Assembly (NCBI GenBank): GCA_045603545.1
Contig: JAZUMG010000046.1
Span: 1-60,656, forward strand
DNA: 60,656 bases
From: CAAGNP01 sp045603545
GTDB lineage: Bacteria; Bacteroidota; Bacteroidia; Bacteroidales; UBA932
Direction of reading: 5' to 3'
Under the pieces are notes generated by a model that searched no databases, was not told where the DNA came from, and saw only the letters and a program-made list of their open reading frames with translations. Below are positions 16,028 to 25,292 of this stretch, one piece after another. Position numbers and translations under genes: made by a program. The stretch's first letter is position 1. Each line of letters begins with the position of its first letter.

Positions 16028-17365
16028 CTATTGTTTTTTTGTGCTATTCGGCACAACCTCTATTTTATCAATAATATAGGTCTTCTTTTCATCATCATAC
16101 GTGAGATATACCTTCTTCTGTGTGTAATCACTGTATGTTTTGCTCTTAAAATCCTGGTTTACAACGACCACTAAAGTCTCCCAATTTGGATCCTGAAGTT
16201 CGATGCTATGATCAATAAAGTTCAATGATGACCCCTTCAGCAACGACAAGTATTTATCCGCAGTTTTTGTATTGATACGTTCTGTCCCATTCTGACGGAG
16301 ATAAGAAACCTCTATGTTGCTTTCCTTTGAATTAAACAAGTTTTCAACTCTTTCTTTTTGTTCTGCATTTCGCACTGAAACATAAGAAGAAAGTTCTTGG
16401 GCAAGGTTGGAAATAGTTGACTCCGCAGCATCACGACGTGCAACTTTTTCTTTGTCAGATGTCGGCTTAACTGGCTCTTTTGGAGAATATTGTACTTTGA
16501 TATCAGCATTTTTGAAAGAGTTGTCAACAGTAACAATGAATGAAGGGGTAATGGTCAGGGATGCGGAAGGATTGGTGTACAGATTCTTGTCAGATTCTGA
16601 AATAAATTGGAACGGGTCGATATCAATAACAACATCCTTTACATTAGTAATCGTAAAAGTCTGTCCAGCCGGCAAATCAGCTTTAATATCATCTGCTGTC
16701 ACAGTAACTGGTTGTATTTCAGAGATTGAATGCTCTGAATATTGTTTATCCAATGTCTGAGGGAGGTTTGCGTACCATTCGATAATTTTGGCTTTTGCCG
16801 CATTTAGCATTGCCATTCTTTCGGATGTCAAATAATTTATTGGCTCTGCGGAAGATGACACAGGAGTGGCTTTTTCTCCTTTCACCTCCCACTTGATTGT
16901 TACTTTATATTTGACATCGCTTACATTATCTTTTGCGATTGTGTGGGTCTGGAAAGAAATGGGGACGATTACTACATTCGTATCTACTTGGCCTTGTTTT
17001 TTCCCTTCACTAAAAATCTTATAATTTATAGATCCTGCATTGATTTCTTCAAATGTAAATTCAGTAGGAATATTGGTTTTTGAGCACAATTTTCCGAAAA
17101 CATCCTTCAGACCATGTGATTTTGCGACCAAGAGTGTATCTATCAAGTTTTCCTGAAACAAAAATTGTTGTGCGATAAATTTGTTAGGAAATTTAACCTT
17201 TTCTTTGCCTCCTTTTAACTTAAGGTACATCTTCTTAAGCATTTCGTTTTGACTGTTTTCAACAACAGTTTTTGCCGATGCTTTTGTTTCAGCACTAGGA
17301 TCTTGTGCAAAGCCCAATACGCTTGCTCCCACCAAAAGGGATGTAATAAATAATTTTTTGAGCAT
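16028..17365 (-). CDS. Secreted protein of unknown function
   Basis: 445 residues with a type I signal peptide (MLKKLFITSLLVGASVLGFA, cleavage before QD). The mature part is lysine-rich and predicted periplasmic, with repeated strand-like stretches (KVTIKWEVKGEKATP, VTADDIKADLPAGQTFTI) and no motif I recognise. It is encoded 30 bases downstream of the kinase-SUMF1 gene, so a role as periplasmic partner or output of the signalling system is plausible but unproven. Confidence 0.7.
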   Translation of the reverse strand: MLKKLFITSLLVGASVLGFAQDPSAETKASAKTVVENSQNEMLKKMYLKLKGGKEKVKFPNKFIAQQFLFQENLIDTLLVAKSHGLKDVFGKLCSKTNIPTEFTFEEINAGSINYKIFSEGKKQGQVDTNVVIVPISFQTHTIAKDNVSDVKYKVTIKWEVKGEKATPVSSSAEPINYLTSERMAMLNAAKAKIIEWYANLPQTLDKQYSEHSISEIQPVTVTADDIKADLPAGQTFTITNVKDVVIDIDPFQFISESDKNLYTNPSASLTITPSFIVTVDNSFKNADIKVQYSPKEPVKPTSDKEKVARRDAAESTISNLAQELSSYVSVRNAEQKERVENLFNSKESNIEVSYLRQNGTERINTKTADKYLSLLKGSSLNFIDHSIELQDPNWETLVVVVNQDFKSKTYSDYTQKKVYLTYDDEKKTYIIDKIEVVPNSTKKQ

Positions 17366-17395
17366 AATTTTATGATTTAGTTTGTTGATAAATTA

Positions 17396-19126
17396 TTAGT
17401 TCCTGTTTAACACCATTCTGAAACCGACATAAGGACGTGCGATATTATCTCCTTCTCGATAATATACTGTTACGTATTCCGGATTATCATCATTAAAACT
17501 GCCGCCTCGAATTACGTGGTACTTCTCTTTTTTGCTATTAATAGGGTCACAACTATCTTGGGACAGTTTGTAGAACTCAGGACTATAATAATCCAAACAC
17601 CATTCAGCCACGTTCCCACTCATTTGATATATTCCCAGTTCATTCACAGATGGTGAAAACATTATTTTGAAGGGGTGTTCTTTATCAAACCAGATATTAT
17701 TGGGGTACTTCATCCCAGAAAATTTGTTTCCTGAACTATTTCTGCCGCCTCTTGCGGCATATTCCCATTGTGCCTCGGTTGGCAGTGAAAAAGATTTTCC
17801 CGTTTTATTATTTAACTGTTTGATGAATAGTTGAATATCTTCATAACTAACATTTTCAACAGGCAAGCTATCTCGTCTTTCCTTGGGTTGATATGCAGAC
17901 GGATTGCTCCCCATAATACTAACCCATAATTCCTGGGACACTTCAAATTGCCCAATATAAAAATCGCTGACTGTTACATTGTGAGGAGGACAATCGTCAT
18001 CTCCAGCCTCACTGCTTCCCATAACAAAAGTTCCCCCAGATACTTTTATCATCGGATATGCATTCATCCCTGTAAAATCATATGTTTTGTAATCCTTATA
18101 TGAATTATCGGCCTTGACAATTTTCTTAGGTCTAAAGACCAAAAAACACAATAGAGCGATAATAACACCACCGGCAACTATTAATATCTTCCGTAGTTTT
18201 TTCGTTGACGTCGAGCTACCAATTGTTTCATCAACAAGAACAGATGGCCTAACATTGCGAAGATCGTCCATAAATTCCTGTACGGTTTGATGGCGATTCT
18301 CAGCTTTAAGTTGCATAGCTTTGAGAATCGTACGGTTAGCTTCATCCGGAATGTCTGGGGTCAGGTCTTTGGGCGCAGCCATAGGCTCTGTCAAGCGCGC
18401 TGCTGCCTCTGTTGGGACTTGCCCTGTAAGGACGAAATACATCGTGGCACCGATTGCGTAGATATCTGTATACGAGCCCTTTCTGCTATTTGCCGTGTAC
18501 TGCTCTGTAGGCGCATAGCCGTGTGTCAACATTGATGTATGAACTTGCGTTTTATCCTGTTCAAACTCCCGTGCAGAGCCAAAATCAATCAAAATCGCTT
18601 TATAGTCAGCGGTTATCATGATATTATCCGGTTTTATGTCACGATGCAGGATATGATGTTCGTGAATATATCCGACAGCATTGGTTATCTGCGCGATGTA
18701 ATTCACTGTCTCAGGATACGGTAATTTTCCACGTGCTTCAACTATAGACTGTAAACTCTTGCCCTCGATATATGTCATAACCATATACGAGGTGTTGTTT
18801 TCATCAAACACGTCTATTATCTCGACGATATTCGGATGATGCAAACTAGCTAATACTTTAGCCTCTTTGACAAATGCCTGTCTATATTTCTCATAAACTT
18901 CCTCGCTTGTGCCCTGAGCATATACTGTTCGGGAATGAGTATTCCTGTAACATTTTCCTGCCGGGAAGTACTCTTTTATACATACAGTCCTGTTTAATCC
19001 GCTTTGAATGGCTTTGTATGTAATACCAAATCCGCCTTCTCCAATCTTTTTCTCAATGGTATATTTTCCATCACATAGAGAGAAGCCTGGCTGTAGTTCT
19101 TTGTATATTTGAGTTTCTGCTATCAT
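17396..19126 (-). CDS. Ser/Thr protein kinase - membrane helix - SUMF1 (formylglycine-generating-like) protein
   Basis: 576 residues. Kinase domain at about 15-275: IGEGGFGITYKA P-loop, IKEYF Lys, HRDIKPDNIM catalytic loop, DFGSARE, and an HGYAPTEQY activation segment. A membrane helix (about 310-332) links to an extracytoplasmic SUMF1 domain (about 350-575) with GGTFVMGSSEAGDDD, LPTEAQWEYAARGG, GNVAEWCLD and VIRGGSF. SUMF1-type domains in such receptors usually act as ligand-binding or scaffold modules, and no formylglycine activity should be assumed. The start overlaps the preceding kinase gene by 4 bases (ATGA). Confidence 0.92.
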   Translation of the reverse strand: MIAETQIYKELQPGFSLCDGKYTIEKKIGEGGFGITYKAIQSGLNRTVCIKEYFPAGKCYRNTHSRTVYAQGTSEEVYEKYRQAFVKEAKVLASLHHPNIVEIIDVFDENNTSYMVMTYIEGKSLQSIVEARGKLPYPETVNYIAQITNAVGYIHEHHILHRDIKPDNIMITADYKAILIDFGSAREFEQDKTQVHTSMLTHGYAPTEQYTANSRKGSYTDIYAIGATMYFVLTGQVPTEAAARLTEPMAAPKDLTPDIPDEANRTILKAMQLKAENRHQTVQEFMDDLRNVRPSVLVDETIGSSTSTKKLRKILIVAGGVIIALLCFLVFRPKKIVKADNSYKDYKTYDFTGMNAYPMIKVSGGTFVMGSSEAGDDDCPPHNVTVSDFYIGQFEVSQELWVSIMGSNPSAYQPKERRDSLPVENVSYEDIQLFIKQLNNKTGKSFSLPTEAQWEYAARGGRNSSGNKFSGMKYPNNIWFDKEHPFKIMFSPSVNELGIYQMSGNVAEWCLDYYSPEFYKLSQDSCDPINSKKEKYHVIRGGSFNDDNPEYVTVYYREGDNIARPYVGFRMVLNRN

Positions 19127-19962
19127 TTTTTACCGTGGTGAGACTTGTTCATATAATCTTTAATAAAACGGGCAAATTCGTCACATGACTGATATCTGAA
19201 CATTGGATCTTTTGCTAATGCCCGCTCAACGATAAACTGCAAATCAGAATTGATGAAAGGGTAATGATCTTTCATTTGAGGTGTAGGGGCAAATTTGATA
19301 TTGTTCCTTATCTCACTTGTACTATTCCCAAAAAATGGCAAACTGCCGGTCAACATTTCGAACAACATAATCCCCAAGGCAAATACGTCAGTATATGGGC
19401 CACATTGCCCTTTCTCTGACTGTTCAGGTGGCATATATGCAGGCGTACCGAACCCTGTACTATTACTGGCATCACTCATACGGGAAGCAATGCCTAAATC
19501 AATCAACTTGATTCTACCGTTAGGCTGAATCATAACGTTATTTGATTTAATGTCCAAATGCAGAATTCCGTTGCGATGTAAATACGCCACGGTATCAAGT
19601 ATCTCCAAAAACATTGGCAGTGCTTTCTGCTCTGGTATCAACCCAACTTCCCCATATATGTATTGCTCCAAACTCTTTCCCTGAATAAATTCCATTACGA
19701 TATACAATTGCTCTCGTTCGTGCATATCAATGAAATCCACCAATTTTGGAATATTCGGATGCTGCATATACAGATACAATTGAGTTTCCACTTGCTTGAA
19801 TTTATCACGTATGACTGAATTTTTAAAATGGCGTATCTTCAGTTCTTTGATGGCAACGGGGAAACCGCTACGCAAGTCTATTCCCCAATAGACCCGAGCG
19901 GTTCCACCTTCCGCTATCAAGTGGTCAATATGATAATGCGGTATTTGAGGGAATTCGTTCAT
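19123..19962 (-). CDS. Cytoplasmic Ser/Thr protein kinase
   Basis: 279 residues, one kinase domain, no membrane segment. Motifs: IAEGGTARVYWG loop, VAIKELK with the ATP-binding Lys, LHLDIKSNNVMI catalytic loop (HRD changed to HLD but Asp, Lys and Asn kept), IDLGIASRM (DFG changed to DLG), and FGTPAYMPPEQ. It should be active. It lies between the membrane FHA-coiled-coil gene (2-base gap) and the kinase-SUMF1 gene (4-base overlap), so translation of the three is likely coupled. Confidence 0.92.
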   Translation of the reverse strand: MNEFPQIPHYHIDHLIAEGGTARVYWGIDLRSGFPVAIKELKIRHFKNSVIRDKFKQVETQLYLYMQHPNIPKLVDFIDMHEREQLYIVMEFIQGKSLEQYIYGEVGLIPEQKALPMFLEILDTVAYLHRNGILHLDIKSNNVMIQPNGRIKLIDLGIASRMSDASNSTGFGTPAYMPPEQSEKGQCGPYTDVFALGIMLFEMLTGSLPFFGNSTSEIRNNIKFAPTPQMKDHYPFINSDLQFIVERALAKDPMFRYQSCDEFARFIKDYMNKSHHGKK

Positions 19963-19964
19963 CT

Positions 19965-21020
19965 CTATTTTGCAGATAAGGTATCTTTAGGTGCAGATAT
20001 TACCACTGTAGTATCTTTTTCCTCAGAGTTCAGTTTTTCTCCTCTAGGATTCGGCTTCACATACATAATTGCTTCAATAACAGTCCGTTTACCCTTGTTA
20101 TCGAATTGAGTGAATATACCTTTAAGCACAGTTTTTGCGTCTCCCATTTCTTTGGTTATTTCCTTCCCAAGTCTATTACAAACCTGTTTCGCAAAATCTT
20201 GCTTCATTGTGGAATATTCTTCGTAAAACTGCTCTGTCAGTTTTGCCTTCTCATTTGCTTCAGAAATAGCCTTGCTTGCCTTATCTTGAGCATCTTGAAT
20301 ACCCTTATTTTTATCCTGTTCGGCCTGTTTTGCCGCATTTTGAGCTTGCGTTTTAGCCCTATCTGCTTCATCTGCCCTTTGTTTTGCTGCAGATGCTTCT
20401 TTTTTAGCAGCCGCAGCCGCCTCATTAGCTTTCTCTTTTTCAATGTTTGCCTCTTTTGCTTCTAGAGCTTTCTTTTCGGCCAGTTCTATACTGTTGTCGC
20501 GATCTTCTTTTAAAGCTTGTCTGTATTGCTCTTCCTCAGCTTTTTCATTTAGCCTCTTTTCTTCATTTTGCTCGGCTTCTTGCTTGAAACGAGATTCGTT
20601 ATCTCTATTGATCTTCTCAAGAGCCTCGTTCTTCTCTTTGCTTTGGTTATAATAATATATGCCGAATGCTGCCCCTCCGAGAATAATGGCAATTGCCACA
20701 GATAATGCAATCCACAAATTCCTTCTATTATGCTTTGAGGATGCATCTATTGAAGGTACAACAGCTTTAGAATCTGTTACTGGATTTAGATATGTTTGCC
20801 AAGGCAACATTGTATCACCTATACGGATTGTATCATTGGGTTGCAAACATACCTCTCCCGTTATTCTTTCCCCATTTACGTATGTGCCATTCGTTGAGTT
20901 CAAGTCAACTGCAGAGCAGATGTTGCCGTTAAAGACCAGTTGCAGATGAATTTTCGAAACTTTTGGATCTTGAATGACGATATCATTTCCCGGACCTCTT
21001 CCTATTGTTATTACTCTCAT
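19965..21020 (-). CDS. FHA-domain protein with membrane helix and long coiled coil
   Basis: 351 residues from MRVITIGRG (ATG 21020). FHA at 1-85 with GRGPGND, SKIHLQL, STNGTYVNG and RIGDTMLPWQTYL. After a linker comes a membrane helix (about 103-125) and a Glu/Lys/Ala-rich coiled coil (about 130-265), then a small C-terminal domain. Topology implies FHA in the cytoplasm and the coiled coil in the periplasm. The start overlaps the PP2C gene by 38 bases, so translation is coupled. Confidence 0.85.
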   Translation of the reverse strand: MRVITIGRGPGNDIVIQDPKVSKIHLQLVFNGNICSAVDLNSTNGTYVNGERITGEVCLQPNDTIRIGDTMLPWQTYLNPVTDSKAVVPSIDASSKHNRRNLWIALSVAIAIILGGAAFGIYYYNQSKEKNEALEKINRDNESRFKQEAEQNEEKRLNEKAEEEQYRQALKEDRDNSIELAEKKALEAKEANIEKEKANEAAAAAKKEASAAKQRADEADRAKTQAQNAAKQAEQDKNKGIQDAQDKASKAISEANEKAKLTEQFYEEYSTMKQDFAKQVCNRLGKEITKEMGDAKTVLKGIFTQFDNKGKRTVIEAIMYVKPNPRGEKLNSEEKDTTVVISAPKDTLSAK

Positions 21021-22239
21021 TTTGCTGATAATTATTGAGTTCATTATTTAGATTGTCAATCTGTGATTTCAAAGAAGCCAATTTGTTAGAATCTGATTCG
21101 ATTTCTTCAGAAAGAGCCTGTTTTTCTGCTTGTAAACTTTTCAGCTGTCTTTCATATAATTTACGGCTATTTTCGTTAGATGACTTCGTTATACCATCCT
21201 CTCTCTCTTTCATTTTTTCCTCTATTTCTTCAAGGCGTGTTTTTTTCTCGTCGTACTTTTTCTGCAATGAATTACGTTCTGACTCTACACTTTCAATCTG
21301 ATTTTTTAGGTCTTGCAATTGATTCTCAGACCGTTTGTTTTGAATTAGTTTATTTGCCAACACACTGAATAGTGCTAATACGATAATGGCACCAAGGATA
21401 ATCAGAATCTTTTTTATCATTGGTGTTTTTGGACTGCTGGCGCCTGATTTTGGATTGAAACTTCTGAACTGACTTTTCGTGTGTGGGCTATTTGCAATCT
21501 GAATCAGTTCCATTGTGATATTATCAGTTCCACCGGCTTCCAATGCAAGATTGATTAAGGCATCGCCCTTTTCCGCAATTTCATTCTTTTGCGATAGGAC
21601 ATCTGTAATTATTGAATCGGATATCATTCCGCTGAGACCATCGCTGCATATAAGGAACACATCTCCATTCTTGGGCTGTACTTTATTGAATGTAGGTGAC
21701 AAATCTGGTTTTATCCCTAATGCTTTTAAAATTCGATTCTTATTGGGGTGATGCTCTGCCTCCTCATCTGTTATTTGACCGGCATCAACAAGAGTCTGGA
21801 CATAGGAATGGTCCTTCGTGATACGATGTAGCTGCTTTTCTTTCCCTAGGTATAAATATATGCGACTATCGCCTACGTGGGCAATATAAGCTTCAGAATC
21901 TTGAAGTAAAACAATGCAAGCGGTTGTACCCATTCCTTTAAGTTCTGGGTGTGCATTGGCATAACCCAAGATCTGCATATTGGCAAATTGCAACGCTTCA
22001 TTGAGGGCTTGTGTCGGCTGAGGGTATTTCTCCTTCTTCAGGTAATCGATGATGCTTTTTACAGCAATGGATGAAGCCTGTTTGCCACCGACATGTCCTC
22101 CCATACCATCGCAAACCACAAACACATCGCCGTTGGGAGTCAAAGCAGCGATATCGTGGCTGTCTTCCTGCGCTTTCCGCACATTGCCGATAACATCTTT
22201 CTGATAGATGTTTTTATTGTCAATAATTGTTAGGCTCAT
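20983..22239 (-). CDS. PP2C-family Ser/Thr phosphatase with membrane helix and coiled coil
   Basis: 418 residues. PP2C domain at about 1-250 with the metal-binding motifs VCDGMGGHVGG, AHVGDSRIYL, ICSDGLSGM and GGTDNITM. A membrane helix (about 274-295) is followed by a long charged coiled coil (about 300-410) on the far side. It should remove phosphate from Ser/Thr on the FHA proteins and kinases of the same operon. PP2C plus STK plus FHA is the core set of bacterial phospho-switch loci such as those that control type VI secretion, but no secretion genes are present here. Confidence 0.93.
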   Translation of the reverse strand: MSLTIIDNKNIYQKDVIGNVRKAQEDSHDIAALTPNGDVFVVCDGMGGHVGGKQASSIAVKSIIDYLKKEKYPQPTQALNEALQFANMQILGYANAHPELKGMGTTACIVLLQDSEAYIAHVGDSRIYLYLGKEKQLHRITKDHSYVQTLVDAGQITDEEAEHHPNKNRILKALGIKPDLSPTFNKVQPKNGDVFLICSDGLSGMISDSIITDVLSQKNEIAEKGDALINLALEAGGTDNITMELIQIANSPHTKSQFRSFNPKSGASSPKTPMIKKILIILGAIIVLALFSVLANKLIQNKRSENQLQDLKNQIESVESERNSLQKKYDEKKTRLEEIEEKMKEREDGITKSSNENSRKLYERQLKSLQAEKQALSEEIESDSNKLASLKSQIDNLNNELNNYQQNESNNNRKRSGK

Positions 22240-22251
22240 TATTGTTCTGTG

Positions 22252-22740
22252 TTACTTATTTTCAATTCCTTTAATTTCAGATATCAAGAAGTCAACCAAG
22301 TGGATAAATGCGGCACCTGTAAACACCCGACCCTCCCAACGAATTTCACTTTTGAAATTAAAATCTGGTAGCCCACAAATATGATATCCAGTACGATAGT
22401 TATGCTGAAGATAAGATATCTCAAGAGACGTAACTTCGACTCCTGGATGTTTATCAATTTGCACATTATGCTTTGACTTGAAATTAATTTTCAGTGTGCT
22501 ATACCATCCTGTCGTCATATCCGCACTTGCGAACCATGTGTCTGCTCCACAATATGGGCAAAGTTCCATATTTCGGTCATAGGCATGGCCATTGATGCAG
22601 ACTTTCATATTGCTCATTTTAACCGCGTTATTTGCAGTAAACTGCTGTATCTTGTTACAAAACGGACATTCATCGCCTTGGTAGTAATGTCCTTTCCGAC
22701 AATGTTTAAATGTATAGTCGATGTTGCTTTTTGATCCCAT
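22252..22740 (-). CDS. Double zinc-ribbon protein of unknown function
   Basis: 162 residues from the ATG at 22740 (an in-frame TTG lies 2 codons upstream). Two CxxGHxY...CPxC zinc-ribbon units occur: CRKGHYYQGDECPFC and CINGHAYDRNMELCPYC. The first closely resembles the N-terminus of the first gene of the operon (CPNGHYYQGAFCPYC). The C-terminal ~90 residues are unique. Zinc ribbons with kinase/PP2C/vWA genes occur in predicted phospho-signalling operons; here it may be an adaptor. Confidence 0.72.
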   Translation of the reverse strand: MGSKSNIDYTFKHCRKGHYYQGDECPFCNKIQQFTANNAVKMSNMKVCINGHAYDRNMELCPYCGADTWFASADMTTGWYSTLKINFKSKHNVQIDKHPGVEVTSLEISYLQHNYRTGYHICGLPDFNFKSEIRWEGRVFTGAAFIHLVDFLISEIKGIENK

Positions 22741-22750
22741 TATCAAGCGT

Positions 22751-23728
22751 TTATTGTTCCCTTACTACAAAATCGATTATATAGTCTTGTACGCTTCCAC
22801 CACTAAATGTTCCACCGACAGCAATCGATTTATGCGGACTTGCGACTTTGCTAAACTTCAGCCAGCCATTATATGAGGTTCTTATTCTTCCCGCAACCAC
22901 CAAACTGCACTCGCTGATATTCCGAATATTCAAACAGTTAACACCCCCCCATCCATCATCGGCAAGTGAACAAATGATACAATCATCATATTGACCGTCA
23001 GAAACGACATTCATCCCCAAAGAATTCACATAACTCAATTTCCATCCACTCTCGTTATGCGAGTAGCTGATTTTTAGTTGGGTGTCATAATAATAATTAT
23101 CACCTCCTTTGAGATGGCAGGATGCAACCGCCGTATAGCTATTTCCGTCATCAACGAGTATGTTTTCTATGTCGAAAAAAGATATGGAATTGTTCTTTAT
23201 CTCGTATGTCCAATCTTTTTCATGATATCCATCCGATACACCCTCAGATAGCGTGTGACCTATCAAATCATACTGAATGTGGTCTGCCGTGGGCTTTGCG
23301 TTGGTTCTTTGGAGATAAGATTTCTTAGGCTTAACAATGTCTTCCTTTAACTTGATTATTGCACGTTCTGTCTTTGGTTTAGAGTTATAGTTGTAATAAA
23401 TACCTAAACCGACACAAGCCAATAATACAACCCCGACAGCTATCATTGTAATCCAAAACGGCTCCCGGCTCTTATTTATCATAGGGACACCGACATATTG
23501 TTGCCACGGGAGTGTTGTATTTCCAATTCGGATTACATCCGTCTTGTTCAATCGAACTTTACTGGATATTCTTCTCCCGTTGACGAAAGTGCCATTCTTT
23601 GAGTTTAAATCAACACAATAACACGAACCATCATCAGAAACAATCATTTGAAGGTGTGTTCTCCCTACATATGGATCATTGATGATAATATCACATTCGG
23701 AACTGCGGCCTATGGTAATAATTTTCAT
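22751..23728 (-). CDS. Membrane-anchored FHA-domain protein with periplasmic C-terminal domain
   Basis: 325 residues. FHA (about 1-80) with GRSSECD, GRTHLQM (a Gly where the others have Ser), KNGTFVNG and RIGNTTLPWQQYV. A membrane helix (about 93-113) is followed by a ~210-residue soluble domain (TAVASCHLKGGDNYYYDTQL, DDGWGGVNCLNIR) predicted outside the cytoplasm. The latter has no family I recognise. Four paralogues in the operon share the RIGxTxLPW tail, so they probably arose by duplication and different C-terminal fusions. Confidence 0.82.
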   Translation of the reverse strand: MKIITIGRSSECDIIINDPYVGRTHLQMIVSDDGSCYCVDLNSKNGTFVNGRRISSKVRLNKTDVIRIGNTTLPWQQYVGVPMINKSREPFWITMIAVGVVLLACVGLGIYYNYNSKPKTERAIIKLKEDIVKPKKSYLQRTNAKPTADHIQYDLIGHTLSEGVSDGYHEKDWTYEIKNNSISFFDIENILVDDGNSYTAVASCHLKGGDNYYYDTQLKISYSHNESGWKLSYVNSLGMNVVSDGQYDDCIICSLADDGWGGVNCLNIRNISECSLVVAGRIRTSYNGWLKFSKVASPHKSIAVGGTFSGGSVQDYIIDFVVREQ

Positions 23729-23767
23729 TTCACACGTGAATCGTTAATTTATATTCAAATGTTTGTG

Positions 23768-25276
23768 TTAGAGATAGAAAGTCAAAATCGCTTCACCCAG
23801 GCCAATAATATCACCACTTCTCAATATGGCTCGCTCAGCGAAGCATCCGTTTATGATTACTTTGTTGGTACTCTTTTGGTCAAGAATCTCAAAAGCACTA
23901 CCATTGAAAACGATTTTTGCATGATGGCGAGAAACCATATCATTGCTCAATATCAAATCATTGTCCTGTTCTCTGCCAATCGAAGTTTCCGGACTATTAA
24001 TTTCATATGTAAAGGAATTTGACCCTACTTGACACTTTAAACGAGGATATAAGTTCTTTACCGCCATCAAGTGGTGCAACTTCTCTTCTTCTTCCTTTCT
24101 TTTTTTGCCCTCATATTCTTGACGTGCTTTATTTTCCATTGCGCGTCGGCTATTTTCAGCCTCCTCTTTGTCTTTTATACGACGTTGTTCCAGTTCTTGT
24201 AGTTCCCGCTGATTTTGTGAAGCATTCTTTTTTGTACGGCAAATAAACAGTATTGCTCCAATAATGATAGCAACGAAAATAACCCCGATTAATATGCTCC
24301 ACCACGGATATGTTGATATCCAACTCCAAAGTGTATGTTGTGGGGGAATCAATTGCTCCTGTATTTCATCGCCACCGACAGAAAGCGCAATTGTGCGAGC
24401 TTCTGTGCCTCGCTCCGCATTTGAGATGAACGTAACTTTATAATCATGACCCTGGTACCTTTTGCTAATCTGAGGGTATAAATTCTTCAATGCAGTTACT
24501 GCTGTTGTAGCATCTTTGTAGGAGTTAAAGCCTCCAAATGTGCTCTTGGCAAATCCTTCAGCTTCTGGAGCAACGCCAGATTTTAAATAATATTGGAAAA
24601 TATATACAGGGATGTGTAACTGCTGTGCTTTCAATAGAACCTGAACTTCGGAATCAGAACCGGAATTCTTCATTGAGTACCCGGAAGTGAAGACGATGAT
24701 TGCTTTTGTTTTTTCGGATGCCAATAACTCCATACCCTCCCGAACAGCTCCATACATATCGGATCTATTGGGAAAATCGGAATAATGCTCAGCGCTATGC
24801 GAATAACCGTTTATTGCAGATATAATGCGCTCCTTATCATTCGTGAAGCCATTCGTCAGATCCTTTAATGCAGATGGAGTATTTTTTCGACGATTAAATA
24901 CCGAAACAGCAAATTTATCGTTCGATGAAATTTCGGCGCTACTGAAAAAACCTGTCAGTACTTTTTTTGTGAAATCAAATTGCTCATATCCATTATGAGC
25001 CATATCCTCCCACAAGAATAGGATAGTTGGTGGCAAGTTGACCACAGCGTTTTGACACAACTGGACATCAAAATCCAAGTTTTTTCCGGATTCTTTTAAA
25101 TGCCAAAAATCGTCTTTATCCAATACCTCCGGATTATTGCTATGATAGACAAAAGAAACTTTTGGGAAGTCACTGACATTGAATCCGTCTTCAACTGCTC
25201 CAGAATGTTGCGCTAGAAGATTGCTTGTTATCAATATAGAAAACAGGACAATCCATTTTTTGCATTGCACTTTCAT
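23768..25276 (-). CDS. vWA-like protein with membrane helix, charged linker and C-terminal FHA domain
   Basis: 502 residues. A signal peptide (to about residue 22) leads to an extracytoplasmic vWA-like domain (about 70-275); the metal site is degenerate (LFLWEDMAH in place of DxSxS). A membrane helix (about 328-350) is followed by a Glu/Lys/Arg-rich helix (about 355-405) and a cytoplasmic FHA domain (SIGREQDND, SRHHAKI, STNKVIING). It could carry an outside signal to phosphothreonine partners inside. It follows the first operon gene by 16 bases. Confidence 0.85.
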   Translation of the reverse strand: MKVQCKKWIVLFSILITSNLLAQHSGAVEDGFNVSDFPKVSFVYHSNNPEVLDKDDFWHLKESGKNLDFDVQLCQNAVVNLPPTILFLWEDMAHNGYEQFDFTKKVLTGFFSSAEISSNDKFAVSVFNRRKNTPSALKDLTNGFTNDKERIISAINGYSHSAEHYSDFPNRSDMYGAVREGMELLASEKTKAIIVFTSGYSMKNSGSDSEVQVLLKAQQLHIPVYIFQYYLKSGVAPEAEGFAKSTFGGFNSYKDATTAVTALKNLYPQISKRYQGHDYKVTFISNAERGTEARTIALSVGGDEIQEQLIPPQHTLWSWISTYPWWSILIGVIFVAIIIGAILFICRTKKNASQNQRELQELEQRRIKDKEEAENSRRAMENKARQEYEGKKRKEEEEKLHHLMAVKNLYPRLKCQVGSNSFTYEINSPETSIGREQDNDLILSNDMVSRHHAKIVFNGSAFEILDQKSTNKVIINGCFAERAILRSGDIIGLGEAILTFYL

Positions 25277-25292
25277 ATTCGTTTTGTGGAAT

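Noticed and set aside
20106..20652. Plus-strand open frames antisense to the coiled-coil FHA gene
   Set aside because: They are Phe/Leu/Ser/Cys-rich mirror images of a Lys/Glu/Ala-rich coiled coil, which easily lacks stop codons on the other strand.
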